Assembly (NCBI RefSeq): GCF_016592435.1
Contig: NZ_AP014545.1
Location: forward strand, 124,001-188,000
From: Amphritea japonica ATCC BAA-1530
GTDB lineage: Bacteria > Pseudomonadota > Gammaproteobacteria > Pseudomonadales > Balneatricaceae
Reading direction: 5' to 3'
DNA length: 64,000 nucleotides
This document shows, in pieces, positions 38,620 through 47,882 of this stretch (within the stretch, counting starts at the first letter, position 1; the number at the start of each line of letters is the position of its first letter). The notes under the pieces are model-generated. The model was given only the letters and a program-made list of their open reading frames with translations, had not been told where the DNA came from and did not search any database. The translations under genes and the position numbers were made by a program.

Positions 38620-38643
38620 GTCCGCTTTTGGCACAAAGGAGGC
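38620..38643 (+). repeat. 24-bp repeat, right copy, with a third partial copy at 38718-38738
   Basis: Right partner of 37954-37977. A further copy at 38718-38738 (TCCGCTCCTGGCACAAAGCAG) matches 18 of 21 positions. I recall similar TCCGCT...GGCACAAAGC sequences from intergenic regions of other gammaproteobacteria. Confidence 0.7.
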
Positions 38644-38671
38644 ATTTAAAAGAAGGTGAGTCACTCTTTTT

Positions 38672-38828
38672 CTAGCCACTAGCAAGTTCCGAAGCAACAT
38701 CTAGCTACTAAAGCTAGTCCGCTCCTGGCACAAAGCAGAAGCTCTAACTGCTATTTTTTCGGTGTTTTTTCTAGCAAGGAAGCGAAGCTTCCGTCTAACA
38801 ACTAGCTAGCCGCGAAGCTGCGTTCTAG
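38672..38828. repeat. CTAG-bounded repeat array downstream of rsmD
   Basis: CTAG occurs at 38672, 38679, 38701, 38714, 38771, 38802, 38806 and 38825. Stems include GGAAGC-GAA-GCTTCC (38778-38792) and an imperfect GCCGC-GAA-GCTGC. The last CTAG supplies the stop codon of rsmD on the minus strand, so the array has intruded up to the end of that gene. Confidence 0.75.
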
Positions 38829-39439
38829 CAACTCCTTCGTTGATATAACCGATAAGTTACCTGACCTGCTGTTTTTTCCCGATAAAGCTCCCAGTTATCC
38901 GGGACCTGCAGGTCGGCCATCTCTTTCTCAGTTTCAACGTAGATCATTGCGTTATCTGCCAGCATTTTTTTTTGTTCCAGCAATAAGCAGCATAGGGGTG
39001 CCAGATCTTTGTTGAATGGTGGATCCATAAAGACGATATCGTACTGGATCTCCAGATCACCGCTACGTGCTTCTAACCAATTTACGACGGAACCTGTGAC
39101 CAGCTCTGCGTGTTGAGATTTCAGTTCCTGGATATTCTGCCGCAGCTGGTGGATAACTTCGGCAGAGTTGTCGATCATGGTTACGTGGATCGCGCCTCGG
39201 GAAAGCGCTTCGAAACCCAGTGCGCCACTGCCGCTGAACATATCCAGGCAACGTCCGCCAGGGACGTAGGCAGACAGCCAGTTGAACAGGGTTTCTCTGA
39301 CTCGGTCCGGCGTAGGGCGAAGTCCTTCAATTTCAGGGAAATTGAGTTTTCGTCCGCGCCACTCACCGCCAATAATGCGGACTTGTTGATTGCCAGAGCT
39401 GACTTTTTGAGTAGGACGCTGAGGACGACGTCGTGCCAT
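38825..39439 (-). CDS. rsmD: 16S rRNA (guanine(966)-N2)-methyltransferase RsmD
   Basis: 204 residues. Methylates G966 of 16S rRNA during small-subunit assembly. SAM-binding motif DMFSGSGALGFEALSRGA (about 64-82), catalytic FMDPPFNKD (about 135), N-terminal RIIGGEWRGRKL and LRPTPDRVRETLFNWL blocks. The usual end YRLYQR is followed here by RSC and a TAG that belong to the CTAG repeat. Linked to the M16-like gene and ftsY, as in pseudomonads. Confidence 0.95.
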   Translation of the reverse strand: MARRRPQRPTQKVSSGNQQVRIIGGEWRGRKLNFPEIEGLRPTPDRVRETLFNWLSAYVPGGRCLDMFSGSGALGFEALSRGAIHVTMIDNSAEVIHQLRQNIQELKSQHAELVTGSVVNWLEARSGDLEIQYDIVFMDPPFNKDLAPLCCLLLEQKKMLADNAMIYVETEKEMADLQVPDNWELYREKTAGQVTYRLYQRRSC

Positions 39440-39464
39440 GTGAGTTCCTTAAAATGTGTAGAGA

Positions 39465-40703
39465 TCAATATGCCGGTAGTAACAACTGGTACTGATTTGG
39501 GCCGGTCAGGAGCTGGGTAATCAGCTCTCTGACATGTTGATTGTCTGTCCGGGTCAGTTGCTTCTCAAAACTAGCCAGATAATCCACTGGAAGCTGATAG
39601 AAAGCAATAGTGTCCAGTAGACCTAGTTGTGCATCGGTCTGTTCCATCTGCTGTTTATAGTTATCTTGCAACTGGGTGCGTGTGGCGTCGATTAAACGAT
39701 CATCGAGCTGGCCCAGTACGGATTGCATTATTGGGGTTATCCGGGAGTCTGCAGAGATCTTCGAACCGTGCAGGATAATAGCCAGATAGCCTTGCTTGTC
39801 TAATGACTTCCAGAGTAGGCGAGATTCAGGTACTCCGGGCTGGTTTAACAGTTGCTGCAAGGTTCTGACAGCAAGTAACTCCAGGGCAAAGTTTTCCTGT
39901 TGGCGTCCTGGCAGTGCTTGTCCGGTGAGTAAGTAGCTTTGTTTGCCTGTGGGTTTTAACTGTTGAAATTCAGGTGAAATAGCGGTGGTTAGCAGGTTTG
40001 AACCGGATTGGTAGCCGGGCAGCAGGCTGCTTAGTAATTGTGGCAGAGTTTCCAGCTCAGGGCCTTGCAGAGTGAGGGTGAGTGTAGTCGGGCTAATGCT
40101 GTTTCGATAAAAGCCAGAGAAGCGCTGTATCGGGTGTACCGAAGTCGGGCCTGCTATCTGGTTGAAGAACTGGTTCAGAAGTTGATTCTCCGGATCTTTC
40201 TGACTCAGATACAGTTCCGCTTCAAGCCGGTTCCAGCGTTGTTCAAGGGTTTCCGGTGGAGCGAATTCCTGAAGCTGCTGAAGCAGGGATCTTGTTACTT
40301 TTAATATATCCTGGGGCTGCGCGTTGTATTTTGCCGGTATCGCGAGGCTTATTTTGATCCTGTCAGGTGTGGCTTCTGCCTTTAAATGGGCTTCCAAGCG
40401 GGTGAATAACGGTTGCTCGGCGAAATTATTGAGTCGTTGCTGGATTGTCTGCAGCAGCAGCGTTTGCAGTAATTGTTCTTCATTGCTGATCGCTGCGCCG
40501 GTACGGAACAGCAGTCCAATTTGTAGGTAGGTGGCGTCATTTTGCTGGGTAGAGTAGAGCGGGCTATTTTCATATCGATCAATTGTGAGGTAATCCGGGC
40601 TACGGTTCTGTCCCGCAGTCAGTAGCACGATAGCGATAGCGATAACCCAAATGATTATCTTCAGATAGGTGCGGTTGAAGAGTGGAGATTTACTTTCTGC
40701 CAT
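39465..40703 (-). CDS. M16-peptidase-like protein lacking the zinc motif
   Basis: 412 residues with one N-terminal membrane anchor (about 13-32). Position between rsmD and ftsY is where pseudomonads have two M16 (insulinase/PqqL-type) peptidase genes, as I recall. Weak M16-like features remain: LFRTGAAISNEEQ resembles the start of the peptidase domain. The HxxEH zinc motif is absent, replaced by a Gln/Leu-rich helix, and there is no downstream Glu pair. It may be a non-catalytic remnant or a partner-type subunit. The family call rests mainly on position and general pattern. Confidence 0.6.
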   Translation of the reverse strand: MAESKSPLFNRTYLKIIIWVIAIAIVLLTAGQNRSPDYLTIDRYENSPLYSTQQNDATYLQIGLLFRTGAAISNEEQLLQTLLLQTIQQRLNNFAEQPLFTRLEAHLKAEATPDRIKISLAIPAKYNAQPQDILKVTRSLLQQLQEFAPPETLEQRWNRLEAELYLSQKDPENQLLNQFFNQIAGPTSVHPIQRFSGFYRNSISPTTLTLTLQGPELETLPQLLSSLLPGYQSGSNLLTTAISPEFQQLKPTGKQSYLLTGQALPGRQQENFALELLAVRTLQQLLNQPGVPESRLLWKSLDKQGYLAIILHGSKISADSRITPIMQSVLGQLDDRLIDATRTQLQDNYKQQMEQTDAQLGLLDTIAFYQLPVDYLASFEKQLTRTDNQHVRELITQLLTGPNQYQLLLPAY

Positions 40704-40867
40704 CAGTTGTTCCTGGTCATTTCCTAGCCGGTTTTCAGTGCCCCAGATGGACTTTCCTATGGTAAGATAATCCGCCTAACTGAAACATACAGGACGACTC
40801 GCAGATGGAACAGGGATCTCCCTGTTTTTTTGCACCTTTTGAGCCTGACAGCGGATAGCGATGAAGC

Positions 40868-42112
40868 ATGTTTAAGAAGCTTAAATCAATGTTTAACTCT
40901 GAGCAGAGCGATGCTCAGAATACACCTGCAGATGAGCAGGATAGCCCGGTTGTTGAATCAAATCAGCCTGAGCCTGAGGCGCCGGTAGAAGAGCCCGTTG
41001 AGGCATTAGCGCAGGAGCCTGTTCAAGAAGTAACCCCTGCCGTAACTGAGACGCCTGTAGAGGTCGTAGCTGACAGCCCAGTTGCGATGGAAGAAACGTC
41101 AGAACCTGAAGCAGACGGCCTGGGTGTTAAAGAAGAGACGGTTGCTGAAGAGTCTGCCAGTCTCCCAGATCCCGTGACCGATGAGCCGGAGCAAAAGAAG
41201 GGCTTTTTTGGACGGATAAAAGCTGGACTAAGTCGCACTAAAGCAAATCTGGCAGAAGGGCTGGGGGATCTGTTTCTTGGAGCCAAAGAAATTGATGATG
41301 ATCTTTTAGAAGAGATCGAAACTCAGTTGCTGATGGCCGATGTTGGTATGGAAGCAACTACGGACATTATTGCTAAACTCACCGACCGGGTGAGTCGTAA
41401 ACAATTGGCAGACGCGGATGCTCTCTATAGCTCTTTAAAAGAGGAACTGGCGCTTTTGCTTGAAGGGGCTGAACAACCGCTGGATCTCGATCGCAGTAAA
41501 GGGCCTTTTGTACTATTGATGGTGGGTGTAAACGGTGTTGGTAAAACCACGACGATTGGCAAGTTAGCGAAGAAGTACCAGGCGGAAGGTAAGTCGGTTA
41601 TGCTGGCGGCGGGTGATACTTTCCGGGCTGCAGCTGTGGAGCAATTACAGGTTTGGGGCGATCGCAACAATGTACCTGTTGTAGCGCAGCACACCGGTGC
41701 GGATTCAGCGTCTGTTCTTTTTGATGCGCTGCAGTCGGCACAGGCAAAAAATGTTGATGTGTTAATCGCGGATACTGCTGGCCGGTTACAGAATAAAGAT
41801 CACCTGATGCAGGAACTTGAAAAAGTAGTTCGGGTAATGAAGAAGCTAGACCCGGAAGCGCCCCATGAGGTGATGTTGGTATTGGATGCTGGTACCGGCC
41901 AGAACGCAATGAGTCAGGCAAAATTGTTTAAAGAAGCGGTTGGCGTCAGTGGTATTAGTCTGACTAAGCTGGACGGCACTGCTAAAGGCGGTATTATCTT
42001 TGCTATTGCTAAACAACTGGATCTGCCTATTCGTTACATCGGTGTAGGGGAACAGATTGATGATCTGAGGCCGTTTAAGGCGAAAGAGTTCGTCTCTGCC
42101 CTGTTTGACTGA
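40868..42112 (+). CDS. ftsY: Signal recognition particle receptor FtsY
   Basis: 414 residues. Acidic N-terminal A domain (about 10-110, rich in Glu, Pro and Val), then the N domain (about 115-200) and the GTPase G domain with GVNGVGKTTTIGKL (about 219), DTAGRLQNK and TKLDGTAKGG. Receives SRP-bound ribosomes at the membrane. First of ftsY-ftsE-ftsX-rpoH, divergent from the M16-like gene. Confidence 0.97.
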   Translation: MFKKLKSMFNSEQSDAQNTPADEQDSPVVESNQPEPEAPVEEPVEALAQEPVQEVTPAVTETPVEVVADSPVAMEETSEPEADGLGVKEETVAEESASLPDPVTDEPEQKKGFFGRIKAGLSRTKANLAEGLGDLFLGAKEIDDDLLEEIETQLLMADVGMEATTDIIAKLTDRVSRKQLADADALYSSLKEELALLLEGAEQPLDLDRSKGPFVLLMVGVNGVGKTTTIGKLAKKYQAEGKSVMLAAGDTFRAAAVEQLQVWGDRNNVPVVAQHTGADSASVLFDALQSAQAKNVDVLIADTAGRLQNKDHLMQELEKVVRVMKKLDPEAPHEVMLVLDAGTGQNAMSQAKLFKEAVGVSGISLTKLDGTAKGGIIFAIAKQLDLPIRYIGVGEQIDDLRPFKAKEFVSALFD

Positions 42113-42172
42113 GGTTTAGGCTAACCGATTTATTGCTGAATTATTTCGAAGGCTTTCTAAGGTAATCAACCT

Positions 42173-42835
42173 GTGATCAGTTTCGACAATGTTACTAAGC
42201 GTTACCCCAATGGATATGATGCCCTGAGTCAGGTGGATTTTAGTCTTAATCAGGGTGAAATGGCATTTCTTACCGGTCATTCAGGAGCTGGTAAGAGTAC
42301 TTTACTCAAACTACTCATGTTGATGGAACGGCCCTCTAATGGTCGGGTTTTGGTCGGTGATCAGGATTTGGCAACTCTGGGTAATAGCCAGATTCCCTTT
42401 CATCGGCGTCGTATTGGCGTAGTGTTTCAGAATCATCAGTTACTCTTTGATCGTTCCGTTTTCGAAAATATCGTACTGCCTTTGCGGATCTGCGGCTTTG
42501 ATCCGGCGGATGCGGCGCGTCGGGCACATGCTGCGCTGGATAAAGTAGGGCTGTTGAGTAAAGAAAAGCTCAACCCAGTGGTGCTATCCGGTGGTGAGCA
42601 ACAACGGGTGGGCATCGCGCGGGCGATTGTTCATAAGCCGCAACTACTGTTGGCGGATGAGCCGACCGGTAACCTTGACCCGAAGTTGTCAGAGGAGGTT
42701 ATGCGGTTGTTTCAACAGTTTAATCAGGTGGGTACCACGGTACTGATTGCCAGCCACGACCTGGGACTGATCGCGCGGATGCCGCATCGGGTTATTACCC
42801 TTCAACAAGGCAGGCTGCTCAGCGATGGAAAATAA
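42173..42835 (+). CDS. ftsE: Cell-division ATP-binding protein FtsE
   Basis: 220 residues; ATPase of the FtsEX complex, which controls peptidoglycan hydrolases at the septum. Walker A GHSGAGKST (about 36), signature LSGGEQQRVGIARA, Walker B LLLADEPTGNLDP. GTG start at 42173 after AAGGTAA. Overlaps ftsX by 11 bases. Confidence 0.96.
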   Translation: MISFDNVTKRYPNGYDALSQVDFSLNQGEMAFLTGHSGAGKSTLLKLLMLMERPSNGRVLVGDQDLATLGNSQIPFHRRRIGVVFQNHQLLFDRSVFENIVLPLRICGFDPADAARRAHAALDKVGLLSKEKLNPVVLSGGEQQRVGIARAIVHKPQLLLADEPTGNLDPKLSEEVMRLFQQFNQVGTTVLIASHDLGLIARMPHRVITLQQGRLLSDGK

Positions 42836-43844
42836 TCTGCGAAACAAAGGCGCCGTTCGGGTTGAACCGAAGATTAAGCGTGTTGCAAAAGTCCATCGGG
42901 GCGCTGAACACCATAAACTGAAGATTTCGGATAAGAGTCGCAGCTACTTACGGCATCACTTAACCGTGGCCGAACAGTCATATCGTTCGTTGCTATCGAT
43001 GCCGCTGACAACTTTTATGACGCTGGCGGTACTGGCCATTGCACTGGCTCTGCCAGGCGCGCTTTATACCGGGTTAAAGAATCTTCAACAGTTAGGGCAG
43101 GGCTGGGAGGGAGACCCCCGGGTTGCGATGTACCTGAAGATGGATGTGTCTGAGTCTGAGGCGGAAGTTCTGAGTCGCGAGCTGCTATTGCGTGACGATG
43201 TTGCCGCGACGGAACTGATTACTGCGGAACAGGGAATGCTTGAGTTTAAAGCGATGTCAGGGTTTGGCGAAGTATTCGATTTTCTTGATGAGAACCCTCT
43301 ACCCGCGGTAATTATGGTTATGCCGCTGGATCTGTCGGTAACGTCCATCCCATTACTTCAGTCTAAACTGCAAGCGCTGCCGCAGGTTGATGAAGCGCTT
43401 GTCGATATGGAGTGGGTGCAGCGACTCACGGCTTTTGTTGTGTTAGCCGAACGGGGTGTCTGGCTGCTAACCGGACTATTTGTCTTAGCTGTATTATTGG
43501 TCGTGGGTAATACCATTCGACTCTCGATTGAAAGTCGTCGGGAAGAGATAGTGATTGCCAAGCTGGTTGGCGCGACAGATGCTTATGTCAGGCGGCCTTT
43601 TTTGTATGATGGTTTTTGGTACGGTATTGCGGGTGGCGTGATTGCCTGGGTGCTTATTCAGCTGAGTTTGTTTTTATTGAATAGCCCGGTTGAGCAATTG
43701 GTGAAGTTGTATAATAGTCAGTTTGAACTGGCGGGGTTAGGTTTTATTGAGACGCTGATGTTACTGCTTATTAGTGTTCTGTTAGGTTTGCTCGGTGCCT
43801 GGTTGGCTGTTGGTCGTCATCTGCGTCAGGTTCAACCTCAATAA
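42825..43844 (+). CDS. ftsX: Cell-division protein FtsX
   Basis: 339 residues. A basic cytoplasmic tail of about 65 residues, a first membrane helix (MTLAVLAIALALPGALY), a periplasmic loop that would contact EnvC-type activators, and three further helices near the C-terminus (for example LLTGLFVLAVLLVVGNTI). Starts within the end of ftsE. Confidence 0.95.
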   Translation: MENNLRNKGAVRVEPKIKRVAKVHRGAEHHKLKISDKSRSYLRHHLTVAEQSYRSLLSMPLTTFMTLAVLAIALALPGALYTGLKNLQQLGQGWEGDPRVAMYLKMDVSESEAEVLSRELLLRDDVAATELITAEQGMLEFKAMSGFGEVFDFLDENPLPAVIMVMPLDLSVTSIPLLQSKLQALPQVDEALVDMEWVQRLTAFVVLAERGVWLLTGLFVLAVLLVVGNTIRLSIESRREEIVIAKLVGATDAYVRRPFLYDGFWYGIAGGVIAWVLIQLSLFLLNSPVEQLVKLYNSQFELAGLGFIETLMLLLISVLLGLLGAWLAVGRHLRQVQPQ

Positions 43845-44029
43845 GTGATGGGAAGACGGGTAATCTGCCCAAAATATAAGTTTGAATGTAAATATTGGTA
43901 AAGTGAGTACGCACTGGTACTTGTCATCTGCTAATCTTCTCGCTATCTTTGGCGGTTCGCTATAGTGATATAAGCAAATCAGGGTACGCGTTTTAGTTCT
44001 GACCCTGGCCGTAGCGAATGTTTATCGTC

Positions 44030-44057
44030 GGAACTTATCCGGCACAAGCGTGTCATA
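44030..44057 (+). promoter_or_regulatory. Sigma-E/AlgU-type promoter of rpoH
   Basis: GGAACTT (44030-44036), a 16-base spacer, and TCATA (44053-44057) match the extracytoplasmic sigma-E pattern. The likely transcript start is 45-50 bases before the rpoH ATG. E. coli rpoH also has a sigma-E promoter, so the placement is expected. Confidence 0.7.
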
Positions 44058-44107
44058 GCTGTAACTTATTTTGACACCATTAAATGATTGAGTAATGAGG
44101 TTGTGTA

Positions 44108-44965
44108 ATGGGCAAGAGCCTGCAAGTCGTTGAAGTATTATCTCCGGGCCAGAACCTGGAGGCATACATACGTCAGGTGACATCTATTCCTGTACTTACG
44201 GTAGAGGAAGAGCGTGCACTGGCAGAGCGGCTGTATTACCAAAATGATCTTGAAGCTGCCCGGCAGCTGGTTTTATCGCATATGCGGTTTGTTGTGCATG
44301 TAGCGAAATCCTATTCTGGTTATGGACTGTCTCAGGCAGATCTGATCCAGGAAGGTAACGTGGGTATGATGAAAGCGGTTAAACGCTTTGATCCAACCAT
44401 GGGTGTTCGCCTGGTATCTTTTGCAGTGCACTGGATTAAGGCAGAGATGCACGAGTTTATTCTGCGCAACTGGCGTATCGTTAAAGTTGCGACCACCAAA
44501 GCACAGCGTAAGTTGTTCTTTAATCTGCGTAGCAAGAAGAAAAATCTGGGATGGCTGACCAACGCTGAGGTTACCGCTATGGCGGAAGATCTGGGTGTTG
44601 GCGAACAAGTGGTCCGGGAGATGGAAGGTCGGATGAGCAGCGCTGATATGGCCTTCGATGCACCGGTAGGCGATGATGATGAGCGCGCATATCAGTCACC
44701 GGCTTATTTTCTTGAAGATCACAGCCAGGATCCTGCCAGTCAGCTGGAAGATGCAAACTGGGAAGCCGACTCCAATCAGCGTCTGAGTGCTGCGATGGAA
44801 CTGTTAGATGAGCGTAGCCGGGATATCCTGATGCAACGCTGGCTGGGTGAAGAAAAAGCAACCCTGCATCAATTAGCAGCCCGCTATGAAGTCTCTGCTG
44901 AGCGAATTCGTCAGTTAGAAAAGAACGCAATGAAGAAAATTAAGGCGTCCATGCTGGAAGCCTGA
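44108..44965 (+). CDS. rpoH: Heat-shock sigma factor RpoH (sigma-32)
   Basis: 285 residues. Region 2 ([21 protein letters not shown] in blocks, about 75-100), the RpoH box [12 protein letters not shown] (about 130-142) specific to heat-shock sigmas, and region 4.2 ([19 protein letters not shown]). Directs RNA polymerase to chaperone and protease genes. GAGG precedes the ATG by seven bases. Sits after ftsX with its own promoter region. Confidence 0.97.
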   Translation: MGKSLQVVEVLSPGQNLEAYIRQVTSIPVLTVEEERALAERLYYQNDLEAARQLVLSHMRFVVHVAKSYSGYGLSQADLIQEGNVGMMKAVKRFDPTMGVRLVSFAVHWIKAEMHEFILRNWRIVKVATTKAQRKLFFNLRSKKKNLGWLTNAEVTAMAEDLGVGEQVVREMEGRMSSADMAFDAPVGDDDERAYQSPAYFLEDHSQDPASQLEDANWEADSNQRLSAAMELLDERSRDILMQRWLGEEKATLHQLAARYEVSAERIRQLEKNAMKKIKASMLEA

Positions 44966-44984
44966 TAATTGAGCCTGATCGAAT

Positions 44985-45015
44985 AAGCCGCCCTCTGTTG
45001 AGCGCGGCTTTTTTA
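44985..45015 (+). terminator. Terminator after rpoH
   Basis: AAGCCGC (44985-44991) and GCGGCTT (45004-45010) stem followed by TTTTTATT. Confidence 0.88.
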
Positions 45016-45075
45016 TTACTTATCGCCACCGCTTAGCTTTGTTAGAATAGCTCCCTCAATCATCCGGAACCACGT

Positions 45076-45453
45076 ATGTCAGCTCGTTTTATTATTGTGT
45101 GCAGCGCTTTCAGCGGATTTGTCTCTGTGGCATTAGGTGCCTTTGGTGCTCACATGCTCAGAGAACAACTCAGCACTCGGCTGTATGATGTGCTGCAAAC
45201 CGGCATCCAATATCAGATGTTTCATACCCTGGCCCTGTTGGGTGTAGGATTGCTGGTGTTGCGGAAGCCGGTTAAAGGGCTATCTCTGACCGCAATATTA
45301 TTCTCGGCGGGAATAATCTTTTTTAGTGGAAGCTTATACGTGCTGGCGTTGAGCGGTCAGCATTGGCTGGGCGCAGTGACTCCGGTAGGCGGACTACTAT
45401 TTTTGGCCGGCTGGCTGAATCTTGGCCAGCTTGCTTACCGACAGTTAAGTTAA
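45076..45453 (+). CDS. DUF423 (YgdD-like) membrane protein
   Basis: 125 residues with four hydrophobic helices. The conserved start [16 protein letters not shown] and the [17 protein letters not shown] block are diagnostic of DUF423. Function unknown. Lies between rpoH and thiS, 19 bp before thiS. Confidence 0.92.
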   Translation: MSARFIIVCSAFSGFVSVALGAFGAHMLREQLSTRLYDVLQTGIQYQMFHTLALLGVGLLVLRKPVKGLSLTAILFSAGIIFFSGSLYVLALSGQHWLGAVTPVGGLLFLAGWLNLGQLAYRQLS

Positions 45454-45472
45454 TAAAAGTGGATCAATCTCA

Positions 45473-45673
45473 ATGCAGATACAGCTAAATGGTGACAGTC
45501 TCGAGGTTCAACAAGGCACCTCGGTGGCGGCCCTGCTTGAACAGATAAAACTCGGTGAGCGACGGGTAGCGGTCGAACTCAATCTGGAGATCGTGCCCCG
45601 TAGCAGGCATGTTGATACAGTGCTTCAGGATGGTGACAGGGTTGAAGTCGTTCATGCGATAGGCGGCGGTTAA
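45473..45673 (+). CDS. thiS: Sulfur carrier protein ThiS
   Basis: 66 residues, ubiquitin-like fold, ending in VHAIGGG; the C-terminal Gly-Gly is adenylated and thiocarboxylated to donate sulfur for the thiazole of thiamine. thiG follows 70 bp later. No thiamine riboswitch is visible upstream. Confidence 0.95.
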   Translation: MQIQLNGDSLEVQQGTSVAALLEQIKLGERRVAVELNLEIVPRSRHVDTVLQDGDRVEVVHAIGGG

Positions 45674-45743
45674 GTAGCTGGGTTTATTAGGGAAGGGAGC
45701 CCTTTCCTAAAATTGGAAACAGAATTTTACTGGGTAAAGAATA

Positions 45744-46544
45744 ATGTCTGAACAACATAACGATCCTTTGATTATTGCAGGCCGAAGCTTCCAATCTCGT
45801 CTATTGATTGGGACGGGCAAATACCGTGACCTTGAAGAGACCCGTGTGGCGATTGAAGCCAGCGGTGCTGAGATTGTGACGGTAGCAGTACGGCGTACCA
45901 ATATCGGTCAGAATCCGGATGAACCAAACTTGTTAGATGTTATTTCACCAGATAAATATACTATCCTGCCGAACACGGCCGGTTGCTTCAATGCTGCCGA
46001 TGCGGTGCGTACCTGTATGCTGGCCCGTGAATTGATGGATGGCCATGACTTAGTCAAACTGGAAGTGCTGGGGGATGAGAAAACCTTGTACCCGAACGTT
46101 GTGGACACAATAAAAGCGGCAGACAAACTGGTGCAGGACGGTTTTAAAGTGATGGTTTATACCAGCGATGATCCTATTGTTGCGAAAGAACTGGAAGCGA
46201 TCGGTTGTGTTTCCATTATGCCGCTGGGGTCGATGATCGGTTCCGGCCTGGGTATCCTGAATCCCCACAACATCAATGTGATTATGGAAGATTGCAAGGT
46301 GCCTGTGTTGGTGGATGCCGGTGTGGGTACTGCCTCTGAAGCGGCGGTGGCGATGGAAATGGGTTGTGAAGCGGTGTTGATGAACTCTGCTATTGCCGGT
46401 GCTCGTAATCCTGTTCTGATGGCTTCGGCAATGCGTAAAGCGGTTGAAGCGGGACGGGAAGCTTATCTGGCTGGCCGTATGCCCCGGAAAAAATATGCCA
46501 GCGCTTCTTCTCCGATGGAAGGCAGAATTGTTGGTAAGCTGTAA
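45744..46544 (+). CDS. thiG: Thiazole synthase ThiG
   Basis: 266 residues, TIM barrel. Forms the thiazole phosphate from deoxyxylulose 5-phosphate, dehydroglycine/iminoglycine and ThiS thiocarboxylate. Schiff-base Lys in [15 protein letters not shown] (about 108), and phosphate-binding [15 protein letters not shown] and [11 protein letters not shown]. Confidence 0.96.
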   Translation: MSEQHNDPLIIAGRSFQSRLLIGTGKYRDLEETRVAIEASGAEIVTVAVRRTNIGQNPDEPNLLDVISPDKYTILPNTAGCFNAADAVRTCMLARELMDGHDLVKLEVLGDEKTLYPNVVDTIKAADKLVQDGFKVMVYTSDDPIVAKELEAIGCVSIMPLGSMIGSGLGILNPHNINVIMEDCKVPVLVDAGVGTASEAAVAMEMGCEAVLMNSAIAGARNPVLMASAMRKAVEAGREAYLAGRMPRKKYASASSPMEGRIVGKL

Positions 46545-46624
46545 CGAATAGTCGATAAAAGCCTTTAAATAACGTATGTGTCGGTTTCGTTGAATAAGCG
46601 TTAGCCGCGGGTTATATGTTACTT

Positions 46625-46657
46625 CAGCCTGATCTGTTGATCAGGCTGCTTTGTTTT
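46625..46657 (+). terminator. Terminator after thiG
   Basis: CAGCCTGATC-TGTT-GATCAGGCTG, a perfect 10-bp stem, followed by CTTTGTTTT. Located 80 bases after the thiG stop and before trmB. Confidence 0.85.
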
Positions 46658-46674
46658 AATGAGAGACCAGATCA

Positions 46675-47409
46675 ATGTCAGAAGATAACAAAACTGAACA
46701 GCCGTCCCCGGAACAGCCAGTCGGGGAAAAATATATGCGTACTGTTAAAAGCTTTGTGCTGCGCGCCGGACGTATGACGGAAGGCCAGCAGAAAGCGATG
46801 GAAACGGTGTGGCCCGAGATGGGGTTGGAGCTGAGTCAGGGCAGGCTTGATCTTGCTGAAGCCTTTGGTCGGGAAGCTCCGGTGGTTTTGGAAATCGGCT
46901 TTGGTATGGGTGATTCTCTGATAGAAATGGCTAAGGATCAGCCAGAGAAGAACTACATCGGTATTGAGGTGCATCGTCCCGGTGTTGGCCGATTGTTAAG
47001 CAATGTTGAGAAAGAAGGCCTGACTAACATTCGGGTTTTCTGTGATGATGCGATCGAAGTGCTAGCTCAGTGTATCCCTGATGGCAGTCTGAGCACATTG
47101 CAGCTGTTCTTTCCGGATCCATGGCATAAGAAAAAGCACCATAAGCGTCGTATCGTTCAGGCGGAATTTGCTGAAACGATTCGTAAAAAACTGAAGGTGG
47201 GTGGGCATTTTCATATGGCGACCGATTGGGAAAATTACGCGGAGCATATGATGGAGGTCATGTCAGTCGCGCCAGGCTACCGTAATGTGGCTGGTGATCA
47301 GGCTTTTTCTCCACAGCCGGAATGGCGCCCTGTGACTAAGTTCCAAAAACGCGGGGAGCGTTTGGGGCATGGCGTCTGGGACCTGATGTTCGAGAGAACG
47401 TCAGACTAA
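46675..47409 (+). CDS. trmB: tRNA (guanine(46)-N7)-methyltransferase TrmB
   Basis: 244 residues. SAM-binding [14 protein letters not shown] (about 73-86), [13 protein letters not shown], and the diagnostic [15 protein letters not shown] block (about 145). Methylates G46 of tRNA variable loops. The stop codon lies in the loop of the terminator hairpin. Confidence 0.96.
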   Translation: MSEDNKTEQPSPEQPVGEKYMRTVKSFVLRAGRMTEGQQKAMETVWPEMGLELSQGRLDLAEAFGREAPVVLEIGFGMGDSLIEMAKDQPEKNYIGIEVHRPGVGRLLSNVEKEGLTNIRVFCDDAIEVLAQCIPDGSLSTLQLFFPDPWHKKKHHKRRIVQAEFAETIRKKLKVGGHFHMATDWENYAEHMMEVMSVAPGYRNVAGDQAFSPQPEWRPVTKFQKRGERLGHGVWDLMFERTSD

Positions 47410-47436
47410 TACCCGTCTGACGCAGCTAATTTTTTA
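47399..47436 (+). terminator. Terminator overlapping the trmB stop
   Basis: CGTCAGAC (47399-47406) and GTCTGACG (47415-47422) form a perfect 8-bp stem with the TAA in the loop; a T-run follows at 47430-47435. Confidence 0.75.
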
Positions 47437-47458
47437 TCAGTGAAGACTAAGGGGGGAC

Positions 47459-47875
47459 TCAGACCCCCATCGCCTCTTTCAGGGTATCAATCAGCAGATC
47501 AAGGATACCGGGCTTAACTTTCTTGTGATATTCCTTCCTGAGCTGATCAACCTGCTTTAGCTCGGCTTGCAGTGTTGTCAGGTTTGCCTCTGTTGCTTCT
47601 GGCAGTTCACTGACAAGGCTTTGTACTTTGTTTAATCCTTCCAGCGACAGGACTTTTCGCTCGGGTGAAAAATTAAAATTCCGGGCTGTTTTCAGTTCGC
47701 TTAAGAATAACTTAATTTCTTGATTAAAGACTGCGGGATCGGAAGCTTCGATCGCCTGAGTATAGTGCAGGCGAATCTCTTTCATGGTGGGTTTAAGCTT
47801 ACCTGCTGAAGCTGCAGAAGTGAGTAACAGGCCCAGCAGAAGAGCCGTTAATGGTTTTTTTAACAGAGTAATCAT
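47459..47875 (-). CDS. Cytochrome b562-like periplasmic four-helix protein
   Basis: About 138 residues. Signal peptide ends at about SAASA-GKL. In the predicted mature protein Met7 (GKLKPTM) matches the axial haem ligand Met7 of E. coli cytochrome b562, and RKEYHKKV contains a His placed as His102 (TRNAYHQK) of that protein. A C-terminal extension of about 14 residues is extra. Expected soluble periplasmic electron carrier. ATGs at 47881 and 47875 are both possible. It begins almost on the stop of the zinc-ribbon gene. Confidence 0.7.
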   Translation of the reverse strand: MITLLKKPLTALLLGLLLTSAASAGKLKPTMKEIRLHYTQAIEASDPAVFNQEIKLFLSELKTARNFNFSPERKVLSLEGLNKVQSLVSELPEATEANLTTLQAELKQVDQLRKEYHKKVKPGILDLLIDTLKEAMGV

Positions 47876-47882
47876 CGACATC

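Noticed and set aside
45016-45472. Thiamine riboswitch before thiS
   Set aside because: The segment holds the DUF423 gene and a 19-bp gap; no THI-box sequence is seen.
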